This document shows positions 52,839-61,394 of a stretch of 64,000 nucleotides of DNA, piece by piece. The notes under the pieces were generated by a model. The model was not told the origin of the DNA, made no database searches, and saw only the letters and a program-made list of their open reading frames with translations. The translations under genes and the position numbers were made by a program. How positions within the stretch are numbered: position 1 is the first letter of the stretch; every line of letters begins with the position of its first letter. The stretch lies in assembly GCF_000716595.1 (NCBI RefSeq), contig NZ_JNXC01000028.1:35673-99672 (forward strand), given 5' to 3'. This DNA comes from Saccharothrix sp. NRRL B-16314. Its GTDB lineage: Bacteria > Actinomycetota > Actinomycetes > Mycobacteriales > Pseudonocardiaceae.

Positions 52839-54230
52839 GTGACGGTGAGCTTCGACTGGGCCGAATTCGAGCAAACCCTCTTCGAAGGCGTGGTGGGGTC
52901 CGTCGTCTCGGCGGCGGAGGACCACCCCGGCGAGCGGTGGTACGCGGCGGTGCTCGATCACCTCTACCGGGAGGAAGACGGCCCGATCAGGCTGCCGTTC
53001 CTGGGGGTGAACAGCGTCGAGGCGTTGGACCGGGAACCCGCCGAGGGCCGGGCGAGGGTGCGCTGGAGCGCCCCGGACTGGGACGTCTACCTCGACGACT
53101 GGCTGCCGGGCGACTCGACCGGGCGCTGGGTGGAGGCGCTGACCGCGGAGGCGTGCTCCGGCACGATCGCCCACTGGGAGACGACCTTCGACCGGTACCT
53201 GACGACGCTGGTCCGCGTCTGCCGGCGGGCACGGGCGGCACTTCGCGCGAACAGCTCCACCCACGAGGACTTCGTGGTGCTGCTCCTCGACGACGAACAC
53301 CACGAGGCGCTGGTCAAGCGCGTCCTGACCGCCGACGAGGTGCGGCGCCACTTCCCGGAGCTGGAGGAGCGATCGGTCGCGCTGGCCGGCCTCGCCGCGC
53401 TCCCACCCGCCGAGCGCGCGGCAAGCCTGGTCCCCCTGTTGGGGGCGTTCGACGGTCCGATCGACTCCGACACCGCCGAAGCGGCCCTGCGCGATCTCGG
53501 CCCGACCGCCTTCCCCGCCCTGATCCCGCTGCTCGACGCCCCGAACCGCGCGTGGCAGGCCGCGAAGCTGCTGGCGGACATCGGCCGCCCGGACGACCGC
53601 GTCGTCCGGGCGTTGGGCGAGGCGCTGAGCCGGACCGGCGGGCCGAACCGGGAGTGGGTCGGAGTGGCGCTGTCCCGCCTCGGCCGGCTCGACCTCGTCC
53701 TCGACCAGGTCGAAAGCCTGCCGGCGGACGTGGTGGTGGGTGCCGTCGCCGCGCCGTACAGCAGCTTCCGCGACGACGCGGTCATCGCGCCACCGCTGGA
53801 CTACCGGCCCTTGGCGGACTTCATCGAGCGGTGGCCGGCGCTCGTGCCGGCGCTGGACGAGCGGCTCCGACCCGGACACGGGGACTGCGAGATCACGGCG
53901 GACGAGGTGGACGCGGCGGTCGTCGGGGTGGGCTCGCCGCACGTCATCGTCCGCCGGCACGCCGTGTCCGTCCTCGGTCGACGCCGGCTCGGTCCGCACG
54001 TCGGCCGGAAGGTGTTGCCGCTGCTCGGTCAGGTGATCCGGCAGGACCCGGACGCGTCGGTGCGGCGCCTCGCGATCCTGTCGTCGCTGTGGTGGCAGAA
54101 GGATTCCCGCCATCTTGCCGACGTGGTCCGCGAGGCGTCGGCGGACGACGCGGAGGAGGTCCGTGAAGCAGCCGCGTACTGGCTGCGTGAACAGGGCGCG
54201 GACGAACCGGGCGCGGACGAACCGGCCTGA
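52839..54230 (+). CDS. HEAT-like repeat protein
   Basis: The product has 463 residues from GTG 52839, 4 bp after the DUF885 stop and hence probably co-transcribed. The N-terminal about 170 residues are a mixed, acidic, Trp-containing domain of unknown type. The rest consists of degenerate HEAT/armadillo-type helix pairs, for example FPALIPLLDAPNRAWQAAKLLADIG and the C-terminal RRLAILSSLWW and EEVREAAAYWL repeats. There are no catalytic motifs. It ends in a short Glu/Asp/Ala tail. It is probably a scaffold protein with unknown partner. Confidence 0.6.
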   Translation: MTVSFDWAEFEQTLFEGVVGSVVSAAEDHPGERWYAAVLDHLYREEDGPIRLPFLGVNSVEALDREPAEGRARVRWSAPDWDVYLDDWLPGDSTGRWVEALTAEACSGTIAHWETTFDRYLTTLVRVCRRARAALRANSSTHEDFVVLLLDDEHHEALVKRVLTADEVRRHFPELEERSVALAGLAALPPAERAASLVPLLGAFDGPIDSDTAEAALRDLGPTAFPALIPLLDAPNRAWQAAKLLADIGRPDDRVVRALGEALSRTGGPNREWVGVALSRLGRLDLVLDQVESLPADVVVGAVAAPYSSFRDDAVIAPPLDYRPLADFIERWPALVPALDERLRPGHGDCEITADEVDAAVVGVGSPHVIVRRHAVSVLGRRRLGPHVGRKVLPLLGQVIRQDPDASVRRLAILSSLWWQKDSRHLADVVREASADDAEEVREAAAYWLREQGADEPGADEPA

Positions 54231-54359
54231 CGCGACACCCGGCGCCTTCGAGTTGTGGGCCACTGAGCGTTGTGCAACCCTTCGGCTGCTCTTCCACTCC
54301 ATGACGGCGGTCGGTGCCGGGTCGGCCGCCTTTTCGACGCCGCAGGAGGGTTCGACGCG

Positions 54360-55082
54360 ATGAGCGGTATCGAGGACAAGGCCCTGCCACCGTTCTGGCC
54401 GGCGGGCGCCAGTTCGGAGCACCAGGCCGCCAGGGTCGAACTGGCCAAGGCCGAGCGCGCGCTGCGGGACCAGGTCGAGGCGGTCGCCGAGGCCCGTCGG
54501 GCGATGCCGCCCGGACCGGTGCTCGCCGAGTACGAACTGGCCGAGGACGGTCCGGACGGCCCGGTCCGGACACCGCTGCGCGACCTGTTCGGCGAGCACG
54601 ACACCTTGTTCACCTACCACCTGATGTTCGCGCCGGACGCCGACGAGGCCTGTCCGATGTGCTCGCTGTGGGTGGACGGGTTCCGCGGCGTCACCGCACA
54701 CCTGGCGCAGCACACGGCGTTCGTCGTGATCGGCAAGGCACCCCTCGACAAGCTCCGCGCCTGGGCACGCGTGCGGAACTGGGACGGCCTGCGCATCCTG
54801 TCCAGCCACGGCACGACGTTCAACGCGGACATGAACGCCGAGCACCCCGACGGCGCCCAACGCCCGATGGTGAGCGTGCTGCGCAAGGAGGGCGACACCG
54901 TGCGGCACTTCTACTCGTTGCCCGCCAACCACTTCGACGGCTCCGAACGCGCCATCGACCTGCTGAGTCCGGTGTGGAACGTGCTCGACCTGCTGCCCGG
55001 CGGTCGCGGCGACTGGTACGCGGGCAACGACTACGCCCGCGCCGACCGGGGCACCCGTACGGCCCCTTCCAAATCCAGTTGA
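54360..55082 (+). CDS. DUF899-family thioredoxin-like protein
   Basis: The product has 240 residues, ATG at 54360 behind AGGAGGG. The N-terminal helix is followed by a thioredoxin-fold core with CPMCSLWVDGF (CxxC) and a GVTAHLAQHTAFVVI strand, the typical DUF899 signature. The end (LSPVWNVLDLLPGGRGDWY) also fits the family. Biochemistry for the family is scarce; a thiol-dependent cytoplasmic role is inferred. It has its own upstream gap of 129 bp, in which no clear promoter is seen. Confidence 0.75.
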   Translation: MSGIEDKALPPFWPAGASSEHQAARVELAKAERALRDQVEAVAEARRAMPPGPVLAEYELAEDGPDGPVRTPLRDLFGEHDTLFTYHLMFAPDADEACPMCSLWVDGFRGVTAHLAQHTAFVVIGKAPLDKLRAWARVRNWDGLRILSSHGTTFNADMNAEHPDGAQRPMVSVLRKEGDTVRHFYSLPANHFDGSERAIDLLSPVWNVLDLLPGGRGDWYAGNDYARADRGTRTAPSKSS

Positions 55083-55094
55083 AGTTCATATAGC
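55082..55094 (+). promoter_or_regulatory. TATAG-type promoter element before the class V aminotransferase
   Basis: AAGTTCATATAGC lies 38 bp before the GTG start, in the only AT-rich stretch; TATAGC could be a -10 box. A similar AAGTTTCTATAG lies at 63687-63698 in the opposing operon's promoter, matching in 10 of 12 positions. Confidence 0.35.
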
Positions 55095-55132
55095 TTCATG
55101 GGGGTCCGCGCTGTCGCACGGAGGGATCGACC

Positions 55133-56416
55133 GTGGCCTCCAGCACCGAGTCCAGCCTCGCCACCGCGTCCTGGGAGCAGATCCGGGAACTCTTCCCCCT
55201 CGACCCCGCGACCACCCACCTGAACACCGGCACGGTCGGCGCGACGCCGCACGAGGTCATCGACACCTACGAGCGGGTGACCCGGGAGTGGACCGGCAGC
55301 CTGGCCAACATCTACCCGCCGACGCTCTACCCGGAGTACCGGGCGAGGATCGCCGCGGACTTCGGGGTGGACCAGGACGAACTGGCCATCTGCCACAACT
55401 CCACCGAGGCGATCGCCCGCATCGTCGCGGGGCTGGACTTCGGGCCGGACGACGAGGTGCTCACCACCTCGCACGAGTGCTTCAGCCTGCTGTCGAACCT
55501 CAACCTCGCGCACAACCGCTTCGGCGTCCGGATCACCATCATCACGCTGCCGTCCGGGCCGGACATCACCGCCGAGGAGATCGTCGCCCTGTTCGAGGCG
55601 GCCATCACGCCGCGCACGAAGGTGATGGCGTTCGCCGCGATCACCCTCTACACCGGCACCAGGATGCCCGTCCGCGCGCTGTGCGACCTGGCCCAGCGGC
55701 ACGGCATCACCACCGTGGTCGACGGCGCGCTGCTGCCCGGCATGCTGGAGGCGGACCTGCGGGCGCTCGGCGTCGACTTCATGACGGGGTCCGGCTCGAA
55801 GTTCCAGTGCGGCCCGCTCGGCACCGGTCTGCTGTACGCGCGCAACAAGGTGTTCCCCGAGCACAACCCGCTGCCGCTGCCCACGTTCTGGCCCGTCATC
55901 TCCACCTGGTACCCGCTGCTGGGCGAGATGCCCAAGCGCACCAGGACATCCGTCGAGACGTGCAACATGGGCGACTACCTCCAGAGCGCCGGCAGCGCGA
56001 ACATCGGCCGTGCCGCCGCGCTCGCCGACGCCTGCGACCTCTGGAACCGGATCGGCCGCCGCCGCATCGAGGAGCGCGTGCTGGAGCTGGGCTGGTACAC
56101 CAAGCAGCGGGTGGTCGAGCACTTCGGCGAGTCGGCGCTGTACTCGCCGCTGTCCGACGCGAACCTGCACGCGCCGCTGGTGGCGTTCAAGCCGTTCCGC
56201 GCGCCCGAGGACGCGTGGAACATCAACAAGATCATGGCGTTCGTGGACCGCCTGGAGAGCGCGCACGGCATCTGGATCAGGTGGGTCGAGTTCGAGGTGC
56301 CCGGCTCGCCGCACATCCACTACGCGGCCCGGATCTGCACCCACCTGTTCAACCACCACGACGAGGTCGACCGCACGTTGAAGATCATGGTCCAACTCGC
56401 GGACGAGATGTCCTGA
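55133..56416 (+). CDS. Class V PLP aminotransferase-fold enzyme
   Basis: The product has 427 residues from GTG 55133 behind GGAGGG. The fold resembles isopenicillin-N epimerase / cysteine desulfurase-type class V enzymes: N-terminal LNTGTVGATP (the epimerase-like opening), cofactor Asp in TTVVDGALLPG, and PLP Lys in GSGSKFQCGPLGTGLLY. The usual SufS persulfide-Cys loop is absent, so it is not a standard desulfurase. The likely reaction is racemisation, transamination or beta/gamma elimination on an amino-acid-like substrate. It is the first gene of a three-gene operon with a cytosolic substrate-binding-protein homologue and a propeller protein. Confidence 0.8.
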   Translation: MASSTESSLATASWEQIRELFPLDPATTHLNTGTVGATPHEVIDTYERVTREWTGSLANIYPPTLYPEYRARIAADFGVDQDELAICHNSTEAIARIVAGLDFGPDDEVLTTSHECFSLLSNLNLAHNRFGVRITIITLPSGPDITAEEIVALFEAAITPRTKVMAFAAITLYTGTRMPVRALCDLAQRHGITTVVDGALLPGMLEADLRALGVDFMTGSGSKFQCGPLGTGLLYARNKVFPEHNPLPLPTFWPVISTWYPLLGEMPKRTRTSVETCNMGDYLQSAGSANIGRAAALADACDLWNRIGRRRIEERVLELGWYTKQRVVEHFGESALYSPLSDANLHAPLVAFKPFRAPEDAWNINKIMAFVDRLESAHGIWIRWVEFEVPGSPHIHYAARICTHLFNHHDEVDRTLKIMVQLADEMS

Positions 56417-56444
56417 CCGACCCTACCCCGGAGGTCACGAGCAG

Positions 56445-58172
56445 ATGAGCAGCAGCGAGCCGCGACAGGACGGCCCTTCGCGGGGTGGCACCCTTCGGCT
56501 CTACGGGCCCGGCAGCATGGACCACGTCGACCCGGCGTCGGCCTACTACGCCCTCGGCCACCAGATCATCCGGCTGTTCGCCCGGCAGCTGTTCACCTAC
56601 CCGGCGGTCAAGGACCTGAAGGACTGGCGCGCGATCACGCCGGTGCCGGACGTGGCGGTGGAGGTGCCGACCACGTACAACACCGGGCTGACGGTGAACC
56701 ACCTGACCTACACGATCCGGCTGCGCCCCGGCGTGCTGTGGGACACGACGCCGCCGCGAGAGGTGACCGCGCACGACTTCATCCGCGGCTTCAAGCGGAT
56801 GTGCAACCCCGTCTGCGGCGCGGGCGCGATCCGGTACTTCACCAGCACCATCCGGGGCATGGCGGAGTTCGCCGCCGCCTACGCGGAGGCCGTGCCGCAC
56901 CCCGACGCGACACCGGCCGAGCTGGCGGCGTTCCAGAACGCGCACGAGATCGAGGGCATCCGCGCGCTCGACGACCGGACGCTGGTGTTCGAGCTGGTCA
57001 AGCCCGCCTCGGACTTCCTGAACATCCTGTCGATGCCGTTCGCGTCGGCGGCGCCGGTGGAGTACGACTCGTTGGTGCCCGACGGGCCCGACTTCCGCCG
57101 CCAGGTGCGCTCCAACGGCCCGTACCGGCTGGTGGACTACGACCACGGCAAGTTCCTGCGGATGGAGCGCAACCCGTTCTGGGACAAGGCGACGGACGGC
57201 GTGCGGAACCAGCACGTCGACGCGGTCGAGGTCACCATGGAGCACGCCGACCCGGTCGCGGTCGGCCGGAAGATCATCGCGGACGAGGCCGACCTGTCGT
57301 GGGCGTCACCGGTCACCGAGCCGTACGACGCCAACCCCACCGATCCCGGCAACGACCTCGGCTACGCGCTCAACCCGTACGTCGTGTTCAACACCGCGAG
57401 CCCGAACAACGGCGGCGCACTGGCCCGGCCGGAGGTGCGGCGGGCGCTGGCGCACGCGATGGACAAGATGGCGATCCTCGACATCTACGACAAGCTCGCG
57501 GCGGGCACGGTCATGAGGCCCGCGCGGTCGGCGATCCCACCGGGCAACGACGGGTACGTCCCGTTCGACCTGTACCCGACGCCGGGCGACCGCGGCGACC
57601 CGGACGAGTGCCGCCGGCTGCTGGCCGAAGCGGGTTACCCCGACGGCCTGACGCTGACCATCCTGCACCGCGACGTGGACGCCAACCCCGACGTGGCCAA
57701 GTCCCTCGCCCGCGACCTGGAGCGGGCCGGGATCACCGTCGACTTCCTGCCGCTGGGGCACTCCCACTACTACGCGTACCTCCAGGACCCGGCGCACGCC
57801 GAGGCGGGCAGCTGGGACCTGAGCGCGCCGTCGTGGACGCCCGACTGGTTCGGCGACAACGGGCGTTCGTTCCTCCAGCCGATGTTCCAGACCAACCGGA
57901 ACCGGGGCACCAGCAACTACGGGTGCTACAGCAACCCCGAGGTGGACCGGCTGATCGAGGAAGCGCTGGCGACCACCGACCACGAGCGGGCGTACCGGGC
58001 GTGGCACGAGATCGACGTGCAGGTGATGCGGGACGCGGCGATCGTGCCGATCCTGGAGCACGCGCCCACCATCCCGCACCTGAAGGGCAAGCGGGTCCGC
58101 AACGCCATCCCGATGCCCACCATCGACCGGTGGTTCGACCTGTCGAACCTGTGGCTGGAGGAGGCGCCGTGA
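56445..58172 (+). CDS. Family 5 peptide-binding-protein homologue without signal peptide
   Basis: The product has 575 residues, ATG at 56445 behind GGAGG. The full length matches OppA/DppA-type solute-binding proteins: GGTLRLYG opening, a LTYTIRLRPGVLW segment, SNGPYRL, VRRALAHAMDK and the C-terminal WHEIDVQVM. However, the N-terminus is polar (MSSSEPRQDG) and has no signal peptide or lipobox, and no permease or ATPase gene is adjacent. It should therefore stay in the cytoplasm and bind or present a peptide-like molecule rather than import it. Its stop overlaps the start of the propeller gene (GTGA), and the two are likely partners. Confidence 0.8.
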   Translation: MSSSEPRQDGPSRGGTLRLYGPGSMDHVDPASAYYALGHQIIRLFARQLFTYPAVKDLKDWRAITPVPDVAVEVPTTYNTGLTVNHLTYTIRLRPGVLWDTTPPREVTAHDFIRGFKRMCNPVCGAGAIRYFTSTIRGMAEFAAAYAEAVPHPDATPAELAAFQNAHEIEGIRALDDRTLVFELVKPASDFLNILSMPFASAAPVEYDSLVPDGPDFRRQVRSNGPYRLVDYDHGKFLRMERNPFWDKATDGVRNQHVDAVEVTMEHADPVAVGRKIIADEADLSWASPVTEPYDANPTDPGNDLGYALNPYVVFNTASPNNGGALARPEVRRALAHAMDKMAILDIYDKLAAGTVMRPARSAIPPGNDGYVPFDLYPTPGDRGDPDECRRLLAEAGYPDGLTLTILHRDVDANPDVAKSLARDLERAGITVDFLPLGHSHYYAYLQDPAHAEAGSWDLSAPSWTPDWFGDNGRSFLQPMFQTNRNRGTSNYGCYSNPEVDRLIEEALATTDHERAYRAWHEIDVQVMRDAAIVPILEHAPTIPHLKGKRVRNAIPMPTIDRWFDLSNLWLEEAP

Positions 58173-58828
58173 CCACCGCACCCGCAACCATCCCGGTGGT
58201 GCGCTCGCTGCCGTCGCCGGGGGCGTACATGTGCGGCCTGACCTGGTCGGGTGGGCTGCTGTGGCACTCGGACCAGGACGCCGGGCGGATCTGGGCGGTA
58301 GACCCCCGGTACGGCGACGTGGAGCGGGAGCTGGAGTGCTCCCGGGTCCGCGCGGACCTGACGTACCACGACGGGCTGCTGTGCCAGGTGGGCGGCAGGC
58401 CCAAGCGGATCGTGCTGGTCGACCCGGAGTCGGGTGAGGTCGTCGGCACCAAGCCCGTGGAGCCGTCGAGCGGCAGGCTGTGCGGCATCGAGATGACCGC
58501 GGCCGGGATGTGGATGTGCCTGCGCGAGCCGGCGGTGCTGCAACTGCGGGACTTCGAGACGATGACCGTGCAGCGGGAGATGCCGATCGTGGGCACGCCG
58601 TCCGGTCTGACGTGCGTCAACCGTACGGTCGTGTACGCCGAGTTCGAGACCGGTCTGGTGCGCGCCGTGGACACCACGACGGGGCTGATCGTCGGCACGG
58701 CGCGGGTCGAGGGCCGGCCCACGGGCATGGCGTGGGACGGCTACAGCCTCTGGTACTGCGACTTCGCCGCCCGCCGCTTCAAGGCGATCCGACTGGACGA
58801 CGTGCTGCACGGCGATCGCTGGACATGA
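58169..58828 (+). CDS. Small beta-propeller-type protein, copy 1
   Basis: The product has 219 residues from GTG 58169, overlapping the previous stop. Four to five repeats of about 40 residues each begin with a Gly-Leu-Thr-Trp / Gly-Ile-Glu-Met-type strand and end in a xxVDxxxG turn, like SMP-30, NHL or glutaminyl-cyclase propellers. The protein is too short for a full six-blade ring, so it may dimerise. It is clearly paralogous to 60756-61394: shared CGLTW near the start and a GMAWDGYSLWYCDF / GITWDGTRIWYCDY ending. There is no signal peptide and no catalytic motif. Confidence 0.65.
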   Translation: MTTAPATIPVVRSLPSPGAYMCGLTWSGGLLWHSDQDAGRIWAVDPRYGDVERELECSRVRADLTYHDGLLCQVGGRPKRIVLVDPESGEVVGTKPVEPSSGRLCGIEMTAAGMWMCLREPAVLQLRDFETMTVQREMPIVGTPSGLTCVNRTVVYAEFETGLVRAVDTTTGLIVGTARVEGRPTGMAWDGYSLWYCDFAARRFKAIRLDDVLHGDRWT

Positions 58829-58903
58829 CCGGGCTCTGCGCGTTCAGCCGACCAGGGCGCAGGGGTCGACGGGTCTGGTGGGTCGGGTTCAGGGCGTGGC
58901 TGG

Positions 58904-59344
58904 TCAGCGGGTCCAGCCTCGGGTGCCGAAGGGGGTGCCGGTGCGGTAGGCGCGGATTCCTGCGGCCGGGTAGTCGATGAGCCGGTCGGGGAGGGCGTCG
59001 AGGGGGAACCAGCGCACGGCCGAGCACTTGTCGGGTTCGCGGTTGGCGGGGGTGCCGGTCCAGTCGCGGGTTTCGAAGAAGAGGCCGAGGCGTGGTTCGA
59101 GGCCGGAGCCGCTGACGTGCAGGGTGTGGACCAGGCGCAGGGCGGCGGGGTCGATGCGGACGCCGACCTCTTCCTCGGCCTCGCGGGCGGCGGCGTGGAG
59201 GACGGACTCGCCCGCGTCGAGCTTGCCGGAGGGCAGGTGCCACAGGCCGTCGAAGGCCGGGTTGGTGTCACGGCGGAGGGTGAGCAGCAAGCGGTCGTCG
59301 TGCACGAGGAGGACGTGGACGTCGATCAGGTGACGGTCGGCCAT
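58904..59344 (-). CDS. NUDIX hydrolase
   Basis: The product has 146 residues. ATG at 59344 is chosen because CGAGGACCC precedes it. The NUDIX box GKLDAGESVLHAAAREAEEEVGV (residues about 41-63) has all Glu ligands. The remainder (CSAVRWFPLDALPD) is typical of MutT-like pyrophosphatases of about 150 residues. It hydrolyses a nucleoside diphosphate-type substrate, or is a housekeeping sanitising enzyme. It lies between the two opposing operons of the 55-63 kb region, with its own gap on the upstream side. Confidence 0.88.
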   Translation of the reverse strand: MADRHLIDVHVLLVHDDRLLLTLRRDTNPAFDGLWHLPSGKLDAGESVLHAAAREAEEEVGVRIDPAALRLVHTLHVSGSGLEPRLGLFFETRDWTGTPANREPDKCSAVRWFPLDALPDRLIDYPAAGIRAYRTGTPFGTRGWTR

Positions 59345-59417
59345 GGGTCCTCGCGGTGTGTACATGTTCGGGACCCGCAGCACCTTACGCGGTGTCCAAG
59401 CCGTCTTGACCGGTCTC

Positions 59418-59449
59418 AGGGCCGCTTCAGCGGGAGCCGAAGCGGCCCT
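59418..59449 (-). terminator. Hairpin spanning the UbiB stop codon
   Basis: A perfect 11-bp stem AGGGCCGCTTC / GAAGCGGCCCT with a 10-nt loop overlaps the last codons of the UbiB gene. It should end the operon that begins at 62287 or 63617. Confidence 0.55.
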
Positions 59450-60743
59450 TCATCAGGACCGGGCGGGCGAGGGCCTGGAAGTCGACGTCCGGGTCCAGGT
59501 CGCGGATGGTGCCCTCGATCACCAGCAGGGACAGCAGCGGGAAGATCAGCTCGGGCGCCGCGTGGATGCCGTGCCGCCGCTGGAGGTCGAACATCTCGGT
59601 GGCGAACGCGATCAGGCTGAACTCCCGCGCCGGCAACCCGTGGCTGCGTCGCACCAGGTCCGCCATCCGGGCCAGGAACCCGGCCACGTCCGCGTCCGGC
59701 CGCACCTCGGCGGAGCTCTCCACCACGATCGCGGCGCACTTGTCGCCGTCACCGATGGCCATGTTCATGAAGAAGTCGGCGAACAGCAGCCGCAGCCGCT
59801 CGCTCAGCTGCACGCTGAACCCCGCGTCGAGCACCACCACCTGGGCGGACTCGGTGAAGTACAGGTTGCCGGGGTGCATGTCGCAGTGCACGAACCCGTT
59901 CACGAACAGCATCTCGTAGATCGCGGTGAGCCCGGACGAGGCGAACTTCCGCCGGGAGGCTTCCGAGCACCGGGACGGCGCGTCGATGTCCAGGTCGTGG
60001 ATGAACTCCATGACGATGCACCGCGGCCGGCACGCCGCCGGCATCACCTTCGGCACCCACACCCGCGGCACGACGGAGAGGTCCGCGCGCAGTCGGTCCA
60101 GGCTCGCCGCCTCCCGCTCGAAGTCCAGCTGCCCGAACACCGCGTCGCACATGCTGACGACCACCGGCATCACCGGGATCCCGCGGAACAGCGGCAACCT
60201 GGCCGCCAGCGCCGCGCCACGCCGCATCAGGTCGAGGTCCTGCCGCATCACCCGCTCGATCCCGGGTCGCCGCAGCTTCAGCGCCACCTCGCGACCAGAC
60301 GTCAACCGCGCCTTGTAGACGCACGCGACGCTGCCGCTCGCCACCGGCTCGTAGTCCACCTCCGCGAACACTGCGTCCAGCTCCGCGCCGTACACGTCGG
60401 CCAACGCCTCCCGCGTCTGCGCCGCCGTCAACGGCGTCACGGAGTCCTGCAACGTCGCCAGCTCGTCGCACAGCGCCGGCGGCAGCAGGTCGCGCCGGGT
60501 GCCGAGCACCTGCCCCGCCTTGACGAAGGTCGGCCCCAGCCGCATCAGCAACGCCACCAGCCGCGGCCACGCCAGTCGTTGGGCCGCCGCACGCCCCCGC
60601 GACACCGCCACCAGGAGCCCGACCAGTCCGACCGGCACCAGCACCGCGGCGGTGAGCAGCAGGACGCGGGCCGCCCGCAGCACCAGCGCGACCGTCCCGG
60701 GTGGATCGTCCTCGCGGCTCGTGCGCACGAGCGTCACGGGCAT
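59427..60743 (-). CDS. UbiB/ABC1 atypical kinase
   Basis: The product has 438 residues, ATG at 60743 behind GGAGGGG. It has a hydrophobic N-terminal stretch (about residues 20-45), the KxGQ motif in FVKAGQVLGTRRDLLP, the Ala-rich nucleotide loop ASGSVACVYKA, the Lys in EVALKLRRPG, and catalytic-loop GFVHCDMHPGN plus DAG in place of DFG. These features define the ABC1/ADCK/UbiB family, ATPases tied to membrane isoprenoid-quinone metabolism. It starts 12 bp after the propeller gene and is probably the last gene of this operon. A housekeeping quinone role or a cluster-specific lipid role are both possible. Confidence 0.85.
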   Translation of the reverse strand: MPVTLVRTSREDDPPGTVALVLRAARVLLLTAAVLVPVGLVGLLVAVSRGRAAAQRLAWPRLVALLMRLGPTFVKAGQVLGTRRDLLPPALCDELATLQDSVTPLTAAQTREALADVYGAELDAVFAEVDYEPVASGSVACVYKARLTSGREVALKLRRPGIERVMRQDLDLMRRGAALAARLPLFRGIPVMPVVVSMCDAVFGQLDFEREAASLDRLRADLSVVPRVWVPKVMPAACRPRCIVMEFIHDLDIDAPSRCSEASRRKFASSGLTAIYEMLFVNGFVHCDMHPGNLYFTESAQVVVLDAGFSVQLSERLRLLFADFFMNMAIGDGDKCAAIVVESSAEVRPDADVAGFLARMADLVRRSHGLPAREFSLIAFATEMFDLQRRHGIHAAPELIFPLLSLLVIEGTIRDLDPDVDFQALARPVLMKGRFGSR

Positions 60744-60755
60744 TCCCCTCCCTGG

Positions 60756-61394
60756 TCAGGTCTTGTCGACTCCGGGCACCTCGATGGCCCGCAGCTGCAA
60801 CGTCGCGTAGTCGCAGTACCAGATCCGCGTGCCGTCCCAGGTGATGCCGGTCGGGTTGCCCGCGACCGAGAAGGACGCCATCTCACGGCGTTCCTCGATG
60901 TCCACCACGTTGATGGTCGACGTGGCGTGGTCGGCGTACACCAAGTAGCTGTCCGACACCGTCACGCCCGCCGGCCGCCCGGACACCGCGATGCTGTCCA
61001 GCAGCTCGAAGTCCCCGTACCCGCGCAGGTCGATCCGCCGCAGGTCCTCGTACCCCATCCAGACGCCCTGCCGGGTGGCCTCCAGCCCGCTCAGCAGGTT
61101 CCCCGGCCGCGGGTTCGGGATCTCCCTGATCGGCAGGGCCGTGTCGGGGTCGATCACCAGCAGCGCCCGCCGGTCGCCGACGACCTGCACCAGGTGCCCG
61201 CCCATGGTGGTCAGGTCGGTGCGCACCTCGGGGCACGGGATGCGGTGCTCGACCTGGCCGCTGTACGGGTCCAGCGCCATGATCTGGTTGGACACCGCCT
61301 CGGAGAACAGCAGGAACTCCCCCGTCCACGTCAGGCCGCACAGCTTCAGCGCGCGGACGGGGATGTCGCGCACGGTGCCGGCCGAGAAGGGCAT
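60756..61394 (-). CDS. Small beta-propeller-type protein, copy 2
   Basis: The product has 212 residues. ATG at 61394 is chosen (AGGGGG with 5-nt spacing); it overlaps the methyltransferase stop by one base (TGATG). A GTG one codon earlier is possible. The repeats of about 40 residues and the GITWDGTRIWYCDY end match the protein at 58169-58828, to which it is paralogous along its full length. There is no signal peptide and no enzyme motif. One copy in each of two facing operons suggests the two proteins act together, perhaps as the two halves of one propeller; that is speculation. Confidence 0.65.
   Translation of the reverse strand: MPFSAGTVRDIPVRALKLCGLTWTGEFLLFSEAVSNQIMALDPYSGQVEHRIPCPEVRTDLTTMGGHLVQVVGDRRALLVIDPDTALPIREIPNPRPGNLLSGLEATRQGVWMGYEDLRRIDLRGYGDFELLDSIAVSGRPAGVTVSDSYLVYADHATSTINVVDIEERREMASFSVAGNPTGITWDGTRIWYCDYATLQLRAIEVPGVDKT

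Noticed and set aside
56445..58172. Peptide ABC transporter operon
   Set aside because: The binding protein has no export signal, and no permease or ATPase genes are present on either side.
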